Assembly: GCA_001880285.1 (NCBI GenBank)
Contig: CP016269.1
Span: 1,808,501-1,872,500, forward strand
Length of the DNA: 64,000 nt
Source of the DNA: Flavobacteriaceae bacterium UJ101
GTDB taxonomy: Bacteria; Bacteroidota; Bacteroidia; Flavobacteriales; UJ101
Direction: 5' to 3'
Shown: piece by piece, positions 17,460 through 26,014 of the stretch
Layout: each line of letters starts with the position of its first letter
Position numbering within the stretch: position 1 is the stretch's first letter
Position numbers and translations under genes: made by a program
Notes under the pieces: generated by a model
The model's database searches: none
What the model was told of the DNA's origin: nothing
The model's input: only the letters and a program-made list of their open reading frames with translations

Positions 17460-18464
17460 TTGAGTAAAATAGGAAAAATAGCAAAAATTATAATCCCTTC
17501 TGTTTTATTAGGGATTTTCTTTATTTGGTTAGGAACTAAAGATTTAACCGAAGTTCAACAAAAAGAAATTATAGATTCTTTTAAAAATGCAGATTATTTC
17601 TGGATTTTTATATCTTTATTGATTGCTATGATTAGTCATGTAAGCCGTGCAATTAGATGGCAATATTCATTAGATGCGGTAAATATTAAAACTTCATTTT
17701 GGAACCGTTATTTAACGCTTTTAATTAATTATTTTACTAATCTAGCCATTCCAAGAGCAGGAGAAGTAACACGTTGTGCTTTGATGAGTCGATATGAAAA
17801 AAAACCATTTGAAAAGATTTTTGGGACTATGATTGTGGAACGATTGGTAGATTTAATTATGTTATTCGTTATAATGTTAGGTTTTATTTTCTTTCAATAT
17901 GAAGTGGTGTATGATTTTTTGTTACCTAAAATACAATCAAAATTAGCTTTTTTGCAAAATGTTTCTGCTTTATCATTTTTAATTGGATTTATGCTGTTAG
18001 GAATGATGATTCTTTTAGGGATAATTCTTTTTGTGAAAAAATCGAATTCTAGAATAGCAAAAAAAATAAGTGAACTTTGGCAAGGTTTGTATGATGGAAT
18101 GATGACAATTTTTACGATGAAAGATAAGATGATGTATTTTATACATACAATAATTATTTGGGTGTCGTATATTTGTATGTTTGGAATTTGTTTTAAAGCT
18201 TTGCCAGAAACAGCAGAGGTGGGTGTTGCTACCATGGTTGCTGGTTTTGTTTTTGGAACCCTAGCGATGATTTTAACTCAAGGAGGTTTGGGAGCTTATC
18301 CATTATTTGTTATGCAAGGTTTGGCTATTTATGATATTGCAGAAACAACGGGGTATGCTTTAGGATGGATTATCTGGACTTCTCAAACTGTTATGGTGGT
18401 TCTTGCTGGAATTATAGCTGTGATAGTGTTACCTCTGTATAATCGTAAAAGAACTCAAGTGTGA
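17460..18464 (+). CDS. Lysylphosphatidylglycerol synthetase-type transmembrane (UPF0104) protein
   Basis: A 334-residue inner-membrane protein with about eight helices of the LPG_synthase_TM family, the flippase-like membrane half of MprF without the aminoacyl-transferase domain. The family motifs are SHVSRAIRW near residue 60, FTNLAIPRAGEVTRCALM, and QGGLGAYPLFVMQGLAIY. Function in Bacteroidota is not established; lipid transport or synthesis is the usual guess. The only reasonable start is TTG at 17460 since the next ATG is at residue 57, inside a helix. It is one base from panD and overlaps or abuts the next gene. Confidence 0.8.
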   Translation: MSKIGKIAKIIIPSVLLGIFFIWLGTKDLTEVQQKEIIDSFKNADYFWIFISLLIAMISHVSRAIRWQYSLDAVNIKTSFWNRYLTLLINYFTNLAIPRAGEVTRCALMSRYEKKPFEKIFGTMIVERLVDLIMLFVIMLGFIFFQYEVVYDFLLPKIQSKLAFLQNVSALSFLIGFMLLGMMILLGIILFVKKSNSRIAKKISELWQGLYDGMMTIFTMKDKMMYFIHTIIIWVSYICMFGICFKALPETAEVGVATMVAGFVFGTLAMILTQGGLGAYPLFVMQGLAIYDIAETTGYALGWIIWTSQTVMVVLAGIIAVIVLPLYNRKRTQV

Positions 18465-18466
18465 AC

Positions 18467-18850
18467 ATGAAGTCTTTTTTATTGAAACCTTTATTAGGTA
18501 GTGCAATAAGTTTAATAATATTGTGTTTTGTACACTATCTGTTAATTGAGATAGTTCCTTTAAAAATTAACTTTTCAGTACTTGATTATTATGCTATTTT
18601 AACGAGTCTTACTTTAGGTGTTATTGTGTTAAGTTTAATATGGTTTTTTAAAAAGCCCGAACAACTTAATGCAGGTTTTTTGTATGGTAGTGTAATCAAA
18701 GTGGTCGTGGTAGCTAGCTATGTTTTTCTTGTACTTGAATTAGAATTGAAAAGCGATAAAATTCATGTTACATTACTCTACGTTTTAAGTCTTTTTATAG
18801 AAATATTTTTCATAGGAAAAACATTAAATAACGAGCCAAGAAAAAAATAA
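18467..18850 (+). CDS. DUF6168-like small membrane protein before the atp operon
   Basis: A 127-residue protein with four predicted membrane helices (about residues 5-25, 39-60, 70-90 and 98-118). Its size, helix layout and place directly before atpB fit the DUF6168 proteins that precede the ATP synthase genes in flavobacteria; some such genes are thought to be AtpI-like assembly helpers. No AtpZ gene is present next to it. The ATG at 18467 is chosen; GTG at 18461 would overlap the previous gene by four bases and is also possible. Confidence 0.6.
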   Translation: MKSFLLKPLLGSAISLIILCFVHYLLIEIVPLKINFSVLDYYAILTSLTLGVIVLSLIWFFKKPEQLNAGFLYGSVIKVVVVASYVFLVLELELKSDKIHVTLLYVLSLFIEIFFIGKTLNNEPRKK

Positions 18851-18873
18851 TCAATTTTATATTGAAATAGCGC

Positions 18874-18903
18874 TTTGTTATTTGATTATAATATGTAAAT
18901 TTG
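18874..18903 (+). promoter_or_regulatory. atp operon promoter (-33 TTTG, -7 TAAATTTG)
   Basis: TTTG at 18874-18877 and TAAATTTG at 18896-18903 are 18 bases apart, a near-ideal Bacteroidota promoter. Transcription would begin about 25 bases before the atpB ATG. Confidence 0.65.
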
Positions 18904-18932
18904 CAAATATTTTTAAAAGAGTGTAACAAGTG

Positions 18933-20027
18933 ATGAGTAAATCATATCCATTAAGTACTTTAGTATCATTCGTATTATTGTTTTTAACTAGCTTTGCATG
19001 GGCTAGTGATAAAAATGAGACTGTAGTAGAAGAAATTGAAGAAACCGAGCAAACAAGAAAGGAATACATAGATCATCACTTATTAGATTCGCATGATTTT
19101 TCATTGTTTTCTTATACAGATGATGCTGGGAAAACACACCATATTGGACTTCCTTTACCTGTAATTATTTGGGATGATGGATTGAAGATCTTCTCTTCTT
19201 CTAAATTCCACCATGGTGAAACGGTTGCAGAGGTAGATGGGAATTATTATAAACTGAGCCATTCTAAGATTTATAAGACAGATGCTCAAGGAACCTTACA
19301 TTATGATGAGCATCATCATCCAACAAACGAAAAGATTTTATTAGATTTTTCTATTACTAAAAATGTTGTTACGATTCTATTTACAGGATTGTTAATGTTT
19401 TTATTGTTTAGAAGTTTAGCAAAGTCATATGCTAAAAACGGTGGGGTAGCTAAAGGAATTGGACGCTTTTTTGAACCTATCGTTTTATATATTAGAGATG
19501 ATATTGCTATTCCAAATATTGGGAAAAAACATTATAAAAGATATATGAGTTATTTGTTAACCATCTTTTTCTTTATATGGTTTTTGAACTTGTTAGGATT
19601 AACACCTCTTGGAGTAAATGTAACAGGGAATATTGCGATTACCTTTGCATTAGCTTTATTAACTTATTTAATTACAACATTTACAGCTAAAAAAGATTAT
19701 TGGAAACATATATTTTGGATGCCAGGGGTACCTGCTCCAATGAAAGTAATATTAGCTCCTATTGAATTATTAGGAACTATTATTAAGCCTTTCTCGTTAA
19801 TGATTCGTTTGTATGCTAATATTGTAGCGGGACACGTTGTATTAATGAGTATTATAGGATTAATGTTCTTGTTTAAAAACTGGATAGGAAGTTCGTTGTC
19901 ATTTGGATTGGCTTTTGCACTTTCTATTTTAGAATTATTAGTAGCAGCATTACAAGCCTATATTTTTACAATGCTTTCAGCATTATATTTTGGATCAGCA
20001 GTTGAAGAACATGATGATCACCATTAA
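18933..20027 (+). CDS. atpB: ATP synthase F0 subunit a
   Basis: Membrane stator subunit that forms the proton half-channels against the c-ring. The core is in the C-terminal half; IKPFSLMIRLYANIVAGHVV holds the essential arginine (in MIRLYAN). Before it lies an N-terminal extension of about 150 residues with a Sec signal peptide (LVSFVLLFLTSFAWA) and a His- and Asp-rich periplasmic stretch (HHLLDSHDF, YDEHHHPTNE). This extension is typical for Bacteroidota a subunits. I start at ATG 18933, directly after an in-frame GTG. First gene of atpBEFHAG. Confidence 0.95.
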   Translation: MSKSYPLSTLVSFVLLFLTSFAWASDKNETVVEEIEETEQTRKEYIDHHLLDSHDFSLFSYTDDAGKTHHIGLPLPVIIWDDGLKIFSSSKFHHGETVAEVDGNYYKLSHSKIYKTDAQGTLHYDEHHHPTNEKILLDFSITKNVVTILFTGLLMFLLFRSLAKSYAKNGGVAKGIGRFFEPIVLYIRDDIAIPNIGKKHYKRYMSYLLTIFFFIWFLNLLGLTPLGVNVTGNIAITFALALLTYLITTFTAKKDYWKHIFWMPGVPAPMKVILAPIELLGTIIKPFSLMIRLYANIVAGHVVLMSIIGLMFLFKNWIGSSLSFGLAFALSILELLVAALQAYIFTMLSALYFGSAVEEHDDHH

Positions 20028-20059
20028 AAAAGAATGTTTAATTATTAAATAAATATATT

Positions 20060-20251
20060 ATGACAATTCCAAACATTGTAGGAGCAGGTTTAATCGTTAT
20101 TGGTGCTGGATTAGGTATCGGTAAAATTGGTGGATCAGCAATGGATGCTATCGCACGTCAACCTGAAGCTTCAGGAAAAATTCAAACAGCGATGTTAATT
20201 GCAGCAGCGTTAATTGAAGGTATTGGATTCGCGGCATTATTCGCGTCTTAA
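20060..20251 (+). CDS. atpE: ATP synthase F0 subunit c
   Basis: 63-residue helical hairpin forming the rotor ring. GAGLGIGKIGG is the glycine motif of helix 1, ARQPE is the polar loop that contacts the F1 stalk, and Glu53 in LIEGIGF carries the ion. No Ser or Thr follows that glutamate, so a proton-type rather than sodium-type ring is likely. A hairpin with a T-run follows the gene and could raise its expression over the rest of the operon. Confidence 0.95.
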   Translation: MTIPNIVGAGLIVIGAGLGIGKIGGSAMDAIARQPEASGKIQTAMLIAAALIEGIGFAALFAS

Positions 20252-20262
20252 AAATCAAAGTT

Positions 20263-20296
20263 AACAGTTGCGACGGTTGGTTGCAACTGTTCTTTT
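20263..20296 (+). terminator. Hairpin with T-run after atpE (partial terminator or mRNA stabiliser)
   Basis: Perfect 9-bp stem AACAGTTGC / GCAACTGTT with an 11-base loop, followed by CTTTT. It lies inside the atp operon between atpE and atpF. Since the genes downstream must still be made, it is probably a partial terminator or a 3' protective structure for the atpE message. Confidence 0.65.
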
Positions 20297-20335
20297 AATT
20301 TTAAAAATAGATTGAATATAATAGAATATAGATAA

Positions 20336-20836
20336 ATGGATAAATTAATAGAACAATTTTCATTAGGTTTATTTTTTTGGCAAACAGTTTTGTTTATTGG
20401 ATTAGTTTTCTTGTTAAAGAAATTTGCTTGGAAACCTATTTTAGATGCAGTAAATGAGCGTGAAGAAGGAATTAAGGATGCATTAGAGGCAGCAGAACGT
20501 GCTAGAGAAGAAATGGTAGCACTACAAGCTAATAATGATAAAATTTTAAGAGAAGCACGTGTTGAACGTGAAGGAATCTTAAATGAAGCACGTGAAATGC
20601 GTGATAAAATCATTGCAGAAGCAAAAGAAAAAGCACATGAGGCCGGAGCTAAAGAATTAGAAGCGGCTCGTCAAACAATCCATCAAGAAAAAATGGCTGC
20701 TCAAACGGAATTGAAAAATGAATTGGCATCATTATCTATTGGAATTGCAGAAAAAGTATTAAAAGGAGAGCTTCAAGACAAATCTAAGCAAGAAAGTTTG
20801 GTGGCGTCATTAGTAGAAGATATTAAACTAAATTAA
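20336..20836 (+). CDS. atpF: ATP synthase F0 subunit b
   Basis: 166-residue peripheral stalk subunit: one N-terminal membrane helix (LGLFFWQTVLFIGLVFLLKKF) and then a long charged coiled coil rich in Glu, Ala and Arg. KFAWKPILDAVNEREEGIKDAL is the typical sequence after the membrane helix (positions about 22-45). It anchors delta and the F1 head. Located 84 bases behind atpE, past the hairpin, and 9 bases before atpH. Confidence 0.95.
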   Translation: MDKLIEQFSLGLFFWQTVLFIGLVFLLKKFAWKPILDAVNEREEGIKDALEAAERAREEMVALQANNDKILREARVEREGILNEAREMRDKIIAEAKEKAHEAGAKELEAARQTIHQEKMAAQTELKNELASLSIGIAEKVLKGELQDKSKQESLVASLVEDIKLN

Positions 20837-20845
20837 AAATAACTC

Positions 20846-21406
20846 ATGCAACAAGGATCAAGAGCTGCGAAACGTTATGCAAAAGGATTGTTGTTATTTG
20901 CTCAAGAAACAAATCAGGAAGATTTGATTTATGAGGAAATGAACAATGTGCATGAGGTAGTAAAGGAAAGTAGAGATTTACGAAACTTTTTAAGTACACC
21001 AACTATTGATATCAAAAAGAAAAGTGTAATTGCAAAAGAATCGTTAAAAGGACTTTCTGAATTAACATTAAAATTTGTTGATTTATTAATCTCTCATAAA
21101 CGAGCTGATTTGTTAGGTGTTGCTGCTAAAGAATATGTTACTTTGTATGATTTTCAAAGACAAATTGAAGCAGTTAATATTACAACAGCAGTTGAAGTAA
21201 GTGATGATACTATCCAAAAGATTTTAACTAAAGTACAAAGTTTGATTGGTAATCGTCAACTAAAAGTAAATAAGAAAGTAGATGCTTCTTTAATAGGAGG
21301 ATTTATTGTTCGAGTAGGTGATAAACAAATTGATAACTCTATTAAATCTAAATTATACAGTTTAACACAAGAGTTCTCAGATAATCATTATATACCAAAA
21401 TTTTAA
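20846..21406 (+). CDS. atpH: ATP synthase F1 subunit delta
   Basis: 186-residue subunit linking the b stalk to the top of F1. RAAKRYAKGLLLFAQE is the usual start; the C-terminal signature DASLIGGFIVRVGDKQIDNSI (about residues 148-168) is diagnostic. It sits 9 bases after atpF and 69 bases before atpA. Confidence 0.95.
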   Translation: MQQGSRAAKRYAKGLLLFAQETNQEDLIYEEMNNVHEVVKESRDLRNFLSTPTIDIKKKSVIAKESLKGLSELTLKFVDLLISHKRADLLGVAAKEYVTLYDFQRQIEAVNITTAVEVSDDTIQKILTKVQSLIGNRQLKVNKKVDASLIGGFIVRVGDKQIDNSIKSKLYSLTQEFSDNHYIPKF

Positions 21407-21475
21407 AAAAATATTGAATAGATATATTGAAGTTTAAATGTATTAACTACTAAATATCTAAAATACTAAAATAAA

Positions 21476-23053
21476 ATGGCACAAATAAAACCAGCTGAAG
21501 TATCAGCAATCTTAAAACAACAACTTTCAGGTTTTCAAACTGAAGGAGAATTAAACGAAGTAGGTACTGTTCTTCAAGTAGGAGATGGTATTGCACGTAT
21601 TTTCGGTCTAGAAAATGCTCAATATGGAGAATTAGTTGAGTTTGAAAGTGGTTTAGAAGGAATGGTTCTTAACCTAGAAGAAGACAACGTTGGAGTTGTA
21701 TTGTTAGGGGCATCAGATGAAGTAAAAGAAGGCTCAACAGTTAAACGTACCAACCGAATTGCTTCTATTAACGTAGGAGAAGGAATGTTAGGACGTGTAG
21801 TAAATACTTTAGGTCTTCCAATTGATGGTAAAGGTCCTATCGAAGGAGAAACATTCCAAATGCCATTAGAACGTAAAGCTCCAGGAGTTATTTTCCGTCA
21901 ACCTGTAAACGAACCTTTACAAACAGGTGTAAAAGCAATTGACGCGATGATCCCAGTTGGAAGAGGACAACGTGAGTTAGTTATTGGTGATCGTCAAACA
22001 GGTAAGACAACGGTTTGTATCGATACCATTTTAAATCAAAAAGAATTTTATGACGCAGGTGAGCCTGTATATTGTATTTATGTAGCAATTGGACAAAAAG
22101 GTTCAACAGTTGCAGGAATTGTAAAAACATTAGAAGAGCACGGTGCATTAGCGTATACAACAGTTGTAGCAGCAAATGCTGCTGATCCTGCTCCAATGCA
22201 AGTATATGCTCCAATGGCAGGTGCCGCAATTGGAGAATATTTCCGTGATACAGGTCGTCCAGCTTTAATTATCTATGATGATTTATCAAAACAAGCTGTA
22301 GCCTACCGTGAGGTATCATTATTATTAAGAAGACCTCCAGGACGTGAAGCTTATCCAGGAGATGTATTCTACTTACACTCTAGATTATTAGAACGTGCTG
22401 CAAAAGTAATTGCAGATGATGATATTGCTAAAAACATGAACGATTTGCCAGAATCGTTAAAAGATAAAGTAAAAGGAGGAGGATCGTTAACTGCTTTACC
22501 AATTATTGAAACACAAGCGGGAGATGTATCAGCTTATATTCCAACTAACGTGATATCCATTACAGATGGACAGATCTTCTTAGAGTCTGATTTATTTAAT
22601 TCAGGAGTTCGTCCTGCTATTAACGTAGGTATTTCGGTATCTCGTGTAGGAGGTTCTGCTCAGATTAAGTCAATGAAGAAGGTATCAGGTACATTGAAGT
22701 TAGACCAAGCACAGTTTCGTGAATTAGAGGCCTTTGCTAAATTTGGTTCTGATTTAGACGCTGCTACAATGTCTGTAATTAATAAAGGACAACGTAACGT
22801 AGAGATTTTAAAACAAGGTGTTTCTTCTCCATTACCAGTAGAAGAACAAACGGCTATTATTTATTTAGGATCTAAAGGGAAATTAGGTAATGTACCAGTA
22901 GAAAAAGTACGTGAATTTGAAACTTCTTTCTTATCATTGATGAGAAATAAGCATCGTAATATTTTAGATTTACTTAAAGCAGGTAAATTGACAGACGAAG
23001 TAACTTCAACTCTTGAGAAAGTAGGAGAAGAAGTAGCACAAACTTTTGCATAA
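21476..23053 (+). CDS. atpA: ATP synthase F1 subunit alpha
   Basis: 525-residue non-catalytic nucleotide-binding subunit of F1. The Walker A motif is GDRQTGKTT (residues 171-179). Further signatures are [16 protein letters not shown] and [17 protein letters not shown] with the arginine finger. The leader between atpH and atpA is A-rich with repeated ACTAAA elements and no Shine-Dalgarno sequence. atpD and atpC are not in the window, as usual for the group. Confidence 0.98.
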   Translation: MAQIKPAEVSAILKQQLSGFQTEGELNEVGTVLQVGDGIARIFGLENAQYGELVEFESGLEGMVLNLEEDNVGVVLLGASDEVKEGSTVKRTNRIASINVGEGMLGRVVNTLGLPIDGKGPIEGETFQMPLERKAPGVIFRQPVNEPLQTGVKAIDAMIPVGRGQRELVIGDRQTGKTTVCIDTILNQKEFYDAGEPVYCIYVAIGQKGSTVAGIVKTLEEHGALAYTTVVAANAADPAPMQVYAPMAGAAIGEYFRDTGRPALIIYDDLSKQAVAYREVSLLLRRPPGREAYPGDVFYLHSRLLERAAKVIADDDIAKNMNDLPESLKDKVKGGGSLTALPIIETQAGDVSAYIPTNVISITDGQIFLESDLFNSGVRPAINVGISVSRVGGSAQIKSMKKVSGTLKLDQAQFRELEAFAKFGSDLDAATMSVINKGQRNVEILKQGVSSPLPVEEQTAIIYLGSKGKLGNVPVEKVREFETSFLSLMRNKHRNILDLLKAGKLTDEVTSTLEKVGEEVAQTFA

Positions 23054-23059
23054 ATGGAT

Positions 23060-23118
23060 TTTTAGTAGTTGGTAGGTTAGTTAAGCTAGCCTTACCAAAA
23101 TACTAATCTACTAAAATA
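23060..23118 (+). promoter_or_regulatory. Nested stem-loop between atpA and atpG
   Basis: Outer arms TTTAGTAG (23060-23067) and CTACTAAA (23111-23118) enclose inner arms TTGGTAGGTTAG (23069-23080) and CTAGCCTTACCAA (23086-23098), paired with one bulge and one G-U. The structure ends 10 bases before the atpG ATG and could tune its translation. Confidence 0.45.
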
Positions 23119-23128
23119 CACGAATATA

Positions 23129-23989
23129 ATGAGTGGATTAAAAGAAATAAAAAATAGAATTACATCAGTTGGGTCAACAATTCAGATTACCAGTGCCATG
23201 AAAATGGTATCAGCTGCTAAGTTGAAAAAAGCCCAAGATGCCATTACTGAAATGCGCCCTTATGCAAATAAGATGCAAGAAATTCTTCAAAATGTATGTG
23301 CCACATTAGAAGGAGACGTTGGGGGTGCGTTTATTGAAGAAAGAGAAGTGAAAAAAGTATTATTGGTTGTGATTTCATCAAACCGTGGACTTTGTGGAGC
23401 TTTTAATTCTGCTGTAGTTAAAGAAGCATCAAAAGTGATCGATTCTAAATATAATAATGCAGATGTAGAGCTTTATACGATTGGTAAAAAAGCAAATGAT
23501 CTATTATCAAAGCAGTATAATGTTGTAAAAAATTATAGTGATTTGTTTGATGATTTGACTTTCAAAAATACCTCAAATATTGTTCAAGAAATCATGGATT
23601 TATTTGTTGCTGGAGATTATGATAAAGTAGAAATTGTATACAATCGCTTTAAGAATGCTGCAACAACTATTCTAACAACAGAACAAATGTTGCCAGTTGT
23701 TTTACCTGAAGGAGAAGGAGATCAAAATTCAGATTATATTTTTGAACCAGGAAAAGTAGAAATTGTAACTAACTTAATTCCTAAAACACTCAAAACACAA
23801 TTATTTAAAGCTGTTTTAGATTCTGTAGCAGCAGAACATGGTTCTCGTATGACTGCGATGCATAAGGCAACGGATAATGCAACGGATCTTAAGAATGAAT
23901 TATTATTAACCTATAATAAAGCACGTCAAGCATCCATTACCAATGAAATTTTAGAAATTGTTGGAGGTGCGGAAGCATTGAATAATTAG
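23129..23989 (+). CDS. atpG: ATP synthase F1 subunit gamma
   Basis: 286-residue central rotor shaft. The N-terminal coiled coil begins LKEIKNRITSVGSTIQITSAMKMV in shortened view: the conserved element is IKNRI and ITSAMKMVSAAKL. The C-terminal helix contains SRMTAMHKATDNA and ends ITNEILEIVGGAEALNN. The last codons (GCG GAA GCA TTG AAT AAT TAG) are the first part of a 54-bp unit that is repeated downstream, so the gene end was copied. Last gene of the operon. Confidence 0.96.
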   Translation: MSGLKEIKNRITSVGSTIQITSAMKMVSAAKLKKAQDAITEMRPYANKMQEILQNVCATLEGDVGGAFIEEREVKKVLLVVISSNRGLCGAFNSAVVKEASKVIDSKYNNADVELYTIGKKANDLLSKQYNVVKNYSDLFDDLTFKNTSNIVQEIMDLFVAGDYDKVEIVYNRFKNAATTILTTEQMLPVVLPEGEGDQNSDYIFEPGKVEIVTNLIPKTLKTQLFKAVLDSVAAEHGSRMTAMHKATDNATDLKNELLLTYNKARQASITNEILEIVGGAEALNN

Positions 23990-24160
23990 ACGAAACAAAG
24001 TGGAGTCAAATTTTTAAAATAAGCTGAAGCATTAAATAATTAGACGAAACAAAGTGGAGTCAAATTTTTAAAATAAGCTGAAGCATTAAATAATTAGACG
24101 AAACAAAGTGGAGTCAAATTTTCAAAATAAGCAGAGACATTGAACAATTAGACGAAACAG
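23969..24160 (+). repeat. 54-bp tandem repeat array starting at the atpG 3' end
   Basis: The element TAGACGAAAC starts at 23987, 24041, 24095 and 24149, an exact period of 54 bases. About three and a half copies are present. The first TAG is the stop codon of atpG. Units 2 and 3 are nearly identical; the last is diverged (cagagacattgaac). The period is a multiple of three, so each copy re-encodes the tail A-E-A/T-L-N-N-stop in frame after an internal stop. Confidence 0.9.
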
Positions 24161-24173
24161 ATTTTAGAAATAT

Positions 24174-24208
24174 AAAATGCTCTAAATTTATTTAGAGCAT
24201 TTTTCTTT
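24174..24208 (+). terminator. Intrinsic terminator of the atp operon
   Basis: Perfect 13-bp stem aaaatgctctaaa / tttagagcatttt, 4-base loop, followed by CTTTTT. It lies between the tandem repeat and the convergent reductase gene and may serve both strands. Confidence 0.9.
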
Positions 24209-24224
24209 TTAATACCAAAGAATA

Positions 24225-25292
24225 CTATTCTTGAAAAACAATGGAAACTTCGTGTGTTTTAGGATGTGCTTGACAAGTTAATGTCATTCCTGATTTCACT
24301 TCGTCATCTGATAAAGCCATATTATGATTCATAAAGGTTTCCCCTTGTGTAGTTTTGGCAACACATTTCCCACAAACACCTCCTTCACACCCATAATTAG
24401 GTTTATGTCCTGCATCTAAAATAGCACGCAAAATCGTGTCATTTTCTGGTACATGTATTTGATGTTTTTCTCCCTCTAATTCAAATGTTAATAAAGATTC
24501 TACCCCCTTTTTTTGTGTATCCTTTGTATTTGAACCAAAACTTTCAAAAAAGATTCTAGTTTCAGGGACATCAAGGGTTTTTAAAGTGTTTTTAGTATGT
24601 TCAATCATAGAGCCAGGCCCACAGATGTAATATTCAGCATTTTGGGCATAAGGAGGATTTTCATTAATAAATGCTTTAATAGAAGTTTCATCAATCCGTC
24701 CTGTTTTGTAGGGTTTTTCTTTTTCCCATAAGTCTGACCATTTAGATTTTGGACGACTTAAAATATGTTGTAGGAATAATCGATTTTCATAATGATTTTG
24801 AAATTTATCAAGTTCTTTCTTGAACATAATGGTATTTTCATTCGAATTTCCGTATAATACATAGAGATAACTTTCAGGTTCTTGATTTAATACCGATTTT
24901 ATAATAGAAAGAATAGGGGTGATACCACTTCCAGCTGCAAATAAATAATAACTTTTATAGTTTTTTGGATCAATTGAAGCAGAAAAATGTCCTTCAGGAG
25001 GTAATACTTCTATAAAATCCCCTATTTTTAAATAATCATTAATATGATTAGAAACCAGACCTTTTTCTACTCGTTTTATGGCAATTTGAAGTGGTTCTTC
25101 TTCAAAAGGGTTACTACAGATAGAATAAGAACGACGTACTTCCTTACCATTTAAATTAAAAATAAGGGTTATATATTGGCCAGGTTTGTAGGAGAAGGTT
25201 TCATATAATCCTGGAGGAATGTCAAATGATAGGGAAACAGCATTATCTGTTTCTTTTTGAATATTTATTATCTGAATGAAATAGGTTTTCAT
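24225..25292 (-). CDS. Ferredoxin-type oxidoreductase (FAD, NAD(P)H and plant-type 2Fe-2S), likely Rieske oxygenase partner
   Basis: 355 residues with three parts: an FAD domain with RRSYSICSNP (R-x-Y-S/T), an NAD(P)-binding domain with FAAGSGITPILSIIK and YYICGPGSMI, and a C-terminal 2Fe-2S domain with CEGGVCGKC plus a distal cysteine (LTCQAHP). This is the PaaE-like order found in reductases of multicomponent oxygenases. It is the last gene of a four-gene operon headed by a Rieske oxygenase, so I infer that it feeds electrons to that enzyme. The true partner and substrate are not proven. Confidence 0.88.
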   Translation of the reverse strand: MKTYFIQIINIQKETDNAVSLSFDIPPGLYETFSYKPGQYITLIFNLNGKEVRRSYSICSNPFEEEPLQIAIKRVEKGLVSNHINDYLKIGDFIEVLPPEGHFSASIDPKNYKSYYLFAAGSGITPILSIIKSVLNQEPESYLYVLYGNSNENTIMFKKELDKFQNHYENRLFLQHILSRPKSKWSDLWEKEKPYKTGRIDETSIKAFINENPPYAQNAEYYICGPGSMIEHTKNTLKTLDVPETRIFFESFGSNTKDTQKKGVESLLTFELEGEKHQIHVPENDTILRAILDAGHKPNYGCEGGVCGKCVAKTTQGETFMNHNMALSDDEVKSGMTLTCQAHPKTHEVSIVFQE

Positions 25293-25302
25293 GAGTGATT
25301 TT

Positions 25303-25614
25303 TTAATTTGAAATACGTATTATTTTTTTAGCAAAAATTTGTACCGGATAAGATTCTGCATAAGCTCCTTCGACCATTACTTGTTCTCCTTCTTTTAAAT
25401 CAATATAATCTTTACCTAGATTTGGAATACTAACAATCATGGTATATTTACCTCCTTTATTATCTTTTAAGAAAGTAGTGTAACCGTCTTTTTCAGGTTG
25501 AATTTTGGTTACGGTTAAAACTAAACTATTTGAAACCTCAGAGATGGTTTGATTTTTTGAGGTGGTACAATTTAAAAAAGCAATTATTACAAAAGATACT
25601 ATAATTCTGATCAT
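25303..25614 (-). CDS. Small hypothetical lipoprotein
   Basis: 103 residues. The signal sequence MIRIIVSFVIIAFLNC ends with a lipobox-like LNC, giving a 16-residue leader. The rest is beta-rich (SLVLTVTKIQPEKDGYTTFL ... EGEQVMVEGAYAESYPVQIFAKKI, quoted in parts) and could form a small OB-like barrel; that fold guess is weak. It lies between the glyoxalase-like gene (4 bases) and the reductase (10 bases), so it belongs to the operon. No family recognised. Confidence 0.65.
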   Translation of the reverse strand: MIRIIVSFVIIAFLNCTTSKNQTISEVSNSLVLTVTKIQPEKDGYTTFLKDNKGGKYTMIVSIPNLGKDYIDLKEGEQVMVEGAYAESYPVQIFAKKIIRISN

Positions 25615-25618
25615 ATTA

Positions 25619-26014
25619 TTATTTTTTAGGTTCTAATAAATCCCACAAATTACCATATAAATCTTCAAAAACGGCTACAGTTCCATAAGATTCTTTTTTG
25701 GGTGGACGAATAAAATGAACTCCATTTTCTTTAAAACGATTGTAATCATACCAAAAATCATCTGTGTAAAGAAATAAGAATACACGACCTCCAGTTTGAT
25801 TTCCAACAGCTTTCGATTCAAGGTCATTTTTAGCTTTCCCTAATACTAATCCATTTTCTTTAGATTGATTAGGTGAGATAATTACCCACCGCTTATGTTC
25901 TTTAGGAATTTGTACATCTTCAATCAAATGAAAACCCAATTTTTGAGTGTAAAAGGCAATCGTTTCATCATAATCATGAACGATTAAGGTAGTTAACGCA
26001 ATTCGGTTATTCAT
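25619..26014 (-). CDS. VOC family (glyoxalase/bleomycin resistance-like) protein
   Basis: 131 residues from ATG 26014 with the paired beta-alpha-beta-beta-beta modules of the vicinal oxygen chelate fold: IALTTLIVHDYDETIAFYTQKLGF at the start (shortened: HDYDETIAFYTQKLGFHL) and AVFEDLYGNLWDLLEP at the end. The latter has the usual D-x-x-G-N-x-W/L-x-L/E pattern. A longer start at 26080 would overlap the Rieske gene by 74 bases and is rejected; with 26014 the overlap is 8 bases. Its reaction is unknown; it may act on a product of the Rieske enzyme. Confidence 0.82.
   Translation of the reverse strand: MNNRIALTTLIVHDYDETIAFYTQKLGFHLIEDVQIPKEHKRWVIISPNQSKENGLVLGKAKNDLESKAVGNQTGGRVFLFLYTDDFWYDYNRFKENGVHFIRPPKKESYGTVAVFEDLYGNLWDLLEPKK

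Noticed and set aside
23969-24160. CRISPR array or extra small gene in the atpG repeat
   Set aside because: The units are directly adjacent without unique spacers, each frame ends at TAG or TAA after a few codons, and no cas genes are near.
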